A stretch of 38,528 nucleotides of DNA from assembly GCF_000315625.1 (NCBI RefSeq), contig NW_005434595.1:178179-216706 (forward strand), given 5' to 3'. Shown here in pieces: positions 34,223 through 38,528 of this stretch (positions within the stretch are counted from its first letter, which is position 1; every line of letters starts with the position of its first letter). Source of the stretch: Guillardia theta CCMP2712 (lineage: Eukaryota > Cryptophyceae > Pyrenomonadales > Geminigeraceae). The notes under the pieces were generated by a model that did not search any database, was not told the DNA's origin, and worked only from the letters and a program-made list of their open reading frames with translations. A program made the position numbers and the translations under genes.

Positions 34223-37200
34223 TCACCACCAGTCTGCTCCACCTGTCAAGCCGCAGAGCTCGCGATTGCTCGCGTACCTGTGCAAGAGGAGGAAGGCGAG
34301 GATGATGAAGCCGCACCACAGCCCCAGCAGGACGCCGACGTTCCCCCTGCTCGCAGAGTCAAGACAACAGCAGCGATGATGGTAGTGGTGGAGGAGGCGA
34401 GGCAGGAATGTGTAAGGCAGAGCAATGCAGCAGGAGCCGGGAAAGGATGAGCAGGAGCAGGAGCAGGAGCAGGAGCAAGATGAGCAGGAGGAAGAGGAGG
34501 AGCAGGAGGAGGAGGGGCGGAACCAGATCGTGAGATCTCCTGTCATGCTCAACTGATTCAACACCTACACGAGCATCAGACCCTAGCAAGACTTGAGCAA
34601 GCAGGACCTGAACTCCATCCACTACGGGGCAGAAGCAGGGCTTGTAGACAGGAAGGGAGGTGGCGGTGCCGGCCTGTGAGGGCTGGAGGTCAGTATGGAG
34701 GAGAGACTTGCTGCTGGAACCTTCAAGGGAGGACAAGAGGGTCGAGCGACAAGCTCGTTATCATCGCACTTGAGCTTCAGACCTGCTCGACATGAGACGC
34801 TAGTAGGTGAACAGTAGGAGAGGAGAGTGACCGGTGCACTCGTTGAGCATGAAAGCCTCGAAGCTGTAAAAGAAGGAAGTGAGATGAGATGTAAAGAGCG
34901 AGAGAAAAAGAGGGAGGAGAGTGAAACACGGTAATGGTAGCTCACGGCAAGGGGGGAGGAAAGGGATGGGGGAGGGGGGGGGGGAGGGCAGGAGGAGCAG
35001 GAGGAGCAAGAGGACATGTGTGGGTTACCTATAGCGCATGGGAGAGATGTATTTGATCCAATCGAAGTAGACAGGAATGCCTGCATGCAACATGAACCGA
35101 CGGTTGACAATCAGGTTGACTTGCTACCCTTCTGATTCACGAAGAAGCCGCTGAAGAGCATAAGAGGAAAGATGATAATCGGAGCTGATCATTCTTCACA
35201 TACCATCCAAAATCAAGTAAGATGGACTTACCTCCTTGTATTGTGGCCTGAAGATCTTTGAACGTGCAAGCTAGGCTGTAGCACGCAGTATCATTGCAAC
35301 TCGTCCCATCTCTTGGTAACTCACCAGATCCCAAGAGCATTCCCGACGTTGTTAAGCATGAGGAAGATGACGCACCTGTTGGCATGCCGAGTAAGTTGTA
35401 AAGAAACAGATCAAAGAAATCACACCAGGTGATCCACTTTTCCCCTGACAGCTGCAGCTGCAGCAGAAAGTACACGATGTTCGCTTGTATGAACGGAAAA
35501 ATGATGTTGTGTGGAAGCTCGACAATGATTTTCGCTAGGAAGTATGCAAACGTGCTGTCGGAACTCAAGTTAAGTCGACTGTCTCTCCTCCTCTGTCACA
35601 CCCACCTGTACATTCCGATGCTCCGCTCCCTCTCAAACACGACTCGCTCGACACCGAAGGCAGTGATGACTGTCGAAAACAACTTATGACAACCAAAGCA
35701 GGAAGCCTCTTAGTAAGCACCTGTCATCATAGCCGACATGGTGACGTTAACAGATACGAAGAAAAGGGCTCCGGTCCGATCCTGACGGCGCTTGTCAGTT
35801 AGCGAAAACGACTGGAGCTTCAAGATGAGGCTTACCTGGATCGACCTTTGGTTAGTCTGCAAGTCACGATAGATCAACCCAACAAGAAGCCCCATGAACA
35901 GTGACTGGCCGATCTTGGCCCTGAGAATCAGCCGGTTTCTTATCGCGTTGTTCTTTGCACGGCCGAAGAGGACGCTCATCTGGAGCAGCAGGCTGGGAGA
36001 GAAGCTGGAAGAGCTCTTGTCCACTCCGCTTCCTGGGACCTTCACGCGGGCCTCCATGTCCTTGAACGTCGAAGACTCCGCATACTCCGACAGCAACCCC
36101 TCGATCTGCTCTCGTTTCGCCTTGCGCTCGAGCTCACTGCTGGCAAGCTGATCGTTGAGGACCTTCATGAAGATGTGATCGGCCGGGTTTGTGAACTGAG
36201 GACATGGGCTGCCTCTTGTTGCAAAGTAGTCCATGCAGGATCTAGACGGCCCCTGGTAGAGGATGCGACCGCTGGCGAGCAGGAGCAGGTTGTCGAACAT
36301 GTGGAAGATGTCCGAGGACGGCTGGTGAATCGTCGCAACGACCGTCCTGCCAGCAGCAGCCAGCTCCTTCAACGTCTTGCAGACGCTATGTGCTGTATGA
36401 GTATCCAAGCCGGAAGTTGGCTCATCCAGGAACAGCACAGAAGGGTTCGTGATAAGCTCCATGGCGATACTGATACGCTTTCTCTCTCCTCCTGAGACCC
36501 CGCTCTTCTCTCCGGGATAGCCTATCACGTTGTCCTTGCAGCGTTCAAGATGAAGGATCTCAATCATCTGATCTACTCGCCTCATCTTCTCCTCGAGCGG
36601 CATGTCCGGGGGAAGTCTCAGCTTCGCCGACATGCTGATAGCCTCGTAGGCTGTCATGGTACCCATCACTACATCATCCTGGAACACAAAAGCGCGAAGC
36701 CTGCGGATCGTAGCTGTGTCAACCTTGGCTCCATTGAACCGCACAGCTCCCGAGAGGATGCCGCCTGCTGCCTCCCCTGCCACTGCGTTGAGAAGCGTCG
36801 TCTTTCCTGCTCCGCTCGACCCCATGATGGCTGTGAACTTTCCCGGCTCGAAGACGCCAGTGACGCTGGAGAGGATGGTCTTCCTGGGAGGGGAGGCACA
36901 GGGCCCGACACGAGCGTTTGCATCTGGAACCTCCATCTTCAAGTTTGAGAAAGATACTTCCACAGGCAAGCACTGATCTCCAACGAAATTTCGAAGCAAG
37001 CTCGCTCTGGGCTTCTGACTGTATTCTCTTTTCACCGTAGATTCTGATTTCATCTCTTCATTCTTTTCTTCCCAACGTTCAGAGTCTGATGATGCATTGG
37101 GTTTATCGTTTCCTGATGTTATTCCACCAGTAGAAGCCGTGTCGTTGCTGTTCTCCACCACCACCAAACATCCATCGATCATTACTCCATTGTGCAGGTA

Positions 37201-37236
37201 AGCACTGGATGGCATGGGGTAGAGCGGAATGTTCAT
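34223..37236 (-). CDS. ABCG (WHITE) half-transporter, 13 exons
   Basis: Exons (plus): 35836-37236, 35721-35781, 35606-35669, 35426-35554, 35325-35375, 35232-35275, 35128-35184, 35029-35080, 34832-34863, 34721-34782, 34608-34673, 34524-34564, 34223-34346; total 728 codons, all in phase. Exon 1 holds the nucleotide-binding domain: Walker A MGSSGAGKTTLLN, Q-loop VFQDD, ABC signature VSGGERKRISIAMEL, Walker B SVLFLDEPTSGLD and H-loop TIHQPSSD. The membrane domain follows: RAKIGQSLFMGLLVGLIYRD, GALFFVSVNVTMSAMM, FERERSIGMY, FAYFLAKIIVELPHNIIFPF, CVIFLMLNNVGNALGI, PIIIFPLMLFSGFFVNQ, YFDWIKYISPMRY, FEAFMLNEC and a last helix NVGVLLGLWCGFIILAFLLL. Half-transporters dimerise to export lipids or other hydrophobic molecules. 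The start ATG (37234-37236) sits only ~25 nt from a CTCCT microsatellite; a longer frame through that repeat is an artefact. The 3' end converges on WDR20, 267 nt away. Confidence 0.93.
34450..34482. repeat. Short (AGGAGC)n run in an ABCG intron
   Basis: Several AGCAGG units on the plus strand within the predicted ABCG intron 34347-34523, the same hexamer as in the RPAP3 and WDR20 introns. Confidence 0.85.
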
Positions 37237-37257
37237 GGTGATCGATGTACCCCTGAT

Positions 37258-37426
37258 CCTCCTCTCCCCTCCTCTCCTCTCCCCTCCCCTCCTCTCCTCT
37301 CCCCTCCCCTCCCCTCCCCTCCTCTCCTCTCCTCTCCTCTCCTCTCCTCTCCTCTCCTCTCCTCTCCTCTCCTCTCCTCTCCTCTCCTCTCCTCTCCTCT
37401 CCTCTCCTCTCCTCTCCTCTCCTCTC
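37258..37426. repeat. (CTCCT)n pentanucleotide array
   Basis: Imperfect CCCCTCCTCT units grading into about 20 perfect CTCCT pentamers (37318-37425). It occupies the immediate 5' leader/promoter side of the ABCG gene. Frames read it as GEERR or SPLLSS repeats, which are not proteins. Confidence 0.95.
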
Positions 37427-37494
37427 CCTGCCCTCCTGCTCTTCAAGCAAGCCTTGTACAAGTTGACACTTTTTCAGGGGGACGTCCAGGACCG

Positions 37495-37640
37495 ATGGTG
37501 CCATGGTGGGTACTCTCTTATCTGTCTAGGGTACCCAGGGGTAGTCTAGAATACCCCTACTTTTGACTTTTGATGAACGTTATGAATGTAGGTAGGGTAC
37601 CTACCCTTCCCTTATGGTTCCCTTTGAAGAAGTTGGAGGA
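37495..37640. repeat. TACCC/GGGTA-rich tract upstream of ABCG gene
   Basis: GGGTACTC, GGGTACCCAGGGGTAG, ATACCCC and GTAGGGTACCTACCC words, followed by an AT-rich island (about 37650-37865) and then a GC-rich block. Confidence 0.65.
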
Positions 37641-37649
37641 CCTGTACCC

Positions 37650-37865
37650 TTTGAACCTTCTTATAAAGATTTGTTGACCATTTTAATTATCTGTGATTTG
37701 TACTGTTTATAACCAACAAAAAAGATTATCGTTACTGATAAAATTAAAAATATGTTTAAAATGTTTCTTGTTTCGGTACAGAAGTGATTCATGGAATCCA
37801 TTCCAGTACAAGAGGTGGTGCAAATAATCATAAAATGATGGTATTAAAATAGTTATAAAGCACAG
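37650..37865. other. AT-rich island
   Basis: AT-rich with several A runs (AAAAAAGATT, AAAATTAAAAATATG). No gene seen. Shares GTACAGAAGTGA with the island at 26070-26480. Confidence 0.65.
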
Positions 37866-38285
37866 GCCGGGCCCGGTCGCGATCGGACCGCACTTGACAT
37901 CCGGGCCGGGGCCACTGCACAGCGGCACCTTTATCAAGTTTGCAGGATGATCATCGGATGCGTTGCTCTCTCTCAGTGTGTCCCTGGCAGCCGCACTGCC
38001 AGGCTGCGCGCAGTGGCTGGCGGGCCCGGCCAGCCTGAGCGGCCGGGCCGCCGGGGCCCTGGCGGCAAGACTCAGGCCGCTGTCACGGTTCGAGTCAGGC
38101 CGCCGCGTGACTCAGTGATCCGACCGTCCGACTTGGCAAACTGAAACGCATCCGATGGCCGGTCCAGGACCACACTGGTCCTTCACTCACTGGCACCATC
38201 CAATCATCCGCGGCGGGGCACTGCCAGAGTGCGGGCCGGGCCGGGCGGCCCGGACGGGGGCCGTCCGGGCCGGGATCATCATGAT
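37863..38285. repeat. GC-rich intergenic block
   Basis: GGCCGGGCCCGG, GGGCCGGGGCC and GGCGGCCCGGAC words with intervening GACTCAGTGATC and CAAGTCAAGTTTTG words. No coding signal. Same composition class as 16380-17400 and 23880-24560. Confidence 0.65.
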
Positions 38286-38452
38286 GGTAGAAGTAACGGC
38301 TCCTGACTACAAGTCAAGTTTTGTTATTGGACTATTTTTGTACCAGAAATAAGATGTAATTCTCTTATTAGCACCAAAAGTGCCTGATAACGGGTTTCAA
38401 CGTATCTCCCCGGCGTCAAATCGAACATTCCCCGCTTGCTGGATTCCCCGCC

Positions 38453-38461
38453 ATGAGCTTC
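38453..38461 (+). CDS. Possible first exon of a gene leaving the window
   Basis: ATGAGCTTC is followed at once by GTAAGTTCC, a near-perfect 5' splice donor, with the preceding GCC giving good start context. This could be a tiny first coding exon (Met-Ser-Phe) of a gene running off the right edge. The purine-rich sequence to the end would be its first intron. Confidence 0.3.
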
Positions 38462-38528
38462 GTAAGTTCCCGACCCACTGCGCGTGAGAGGAGAGGAGAG
38501 GGAGAGGAGAGGGAGAGGGAGAGGGAGA

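Noticed and set aside
33983-34450. 155-codon plus-strand frame after WDR20
   Set aside because: Largely antisense to the last ABCG exon and its repeat-rich intron; the minus-strand reading restores a canonical ABCG C-terminus.
37103-37566. GEERR and SSPLLSS repeat frames
   Set aside because: Produced by the CTCCT microsatellite upstream of the ABCG start.

Overview
This is nuclear DNA of a microbial eukaryote. Nearly every gene I could decode is broken by many very short spliceosomal introns (mostly 43-90 nt, GT-AG with some GC-AG), genes lie close together on both strands, and exons are separated by CT/GA-rich microsatellites. The gene set (tubby, RPAP3, WDR20, GUCD1-like, NF-YA-like, LACS, ABCG half-transporter, CTD phosphatase) is generally eukaryotic. 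A cryptophyte-type or similar alga fits the style, but the sequence does not prove the species. The run of exactly 100 N at 13650-13749 is an assembly gap.

Layout: a WD40+PH gene (+, 177-2390, 5' part unresolved); a tubby gene of at least 15 coding segments (-, 2584-4854); a long non-coding stretch rich in TACCC words; an NF-YA-like factor (+, 6799-7869); a 10-exon FAD/NAD(P) monooxygenase-like oxidoreductase (-, 8203-10273), divergent across a CT-rich spacer from a GUCD1-like gene (+, 10923-11916); then minus-strand sequence 12384-16322 encoding ankyrin repeats, coiled coil, two C2 domains and, across the gap, a TRAF-type zinc finger and WD40 propeller. After a GC-rich block come a long-chain acyl-CoA synthetase (+, 17941-20348), an RPAP3-like co-chaperone (-, 21294-23749), an unrecognised 342-codon gene (-, 24587-25612), an FCP1/SCP-type phosphatase (+, 27302-29362), an unrecognised gene (+, 29731-30448), a WDR20-like WD40 gene (+, about 30904-33955) and a 13-exon ABCG half-transporter (-, 34223-37236).

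The genes do not form a pathway. Two points stand out. First, the ankyrin/C2 and TRAF/WD40 halves appear to be one gene: the donor and acceptor flanking the gap join in phase and create a CxxC pair. Second, intergenic DNA is a mosaic of three recurring compositions: TACCC/CCCACC-rich tracts, GC-rich GGCCGGGC blocks, and AT-rich islands. The TACCC tracts repeatedly lie upstream of gene starts. Exon boundaries are my hand predictions, checked for phase and for conserved family motifs; no search or transcript data were available.
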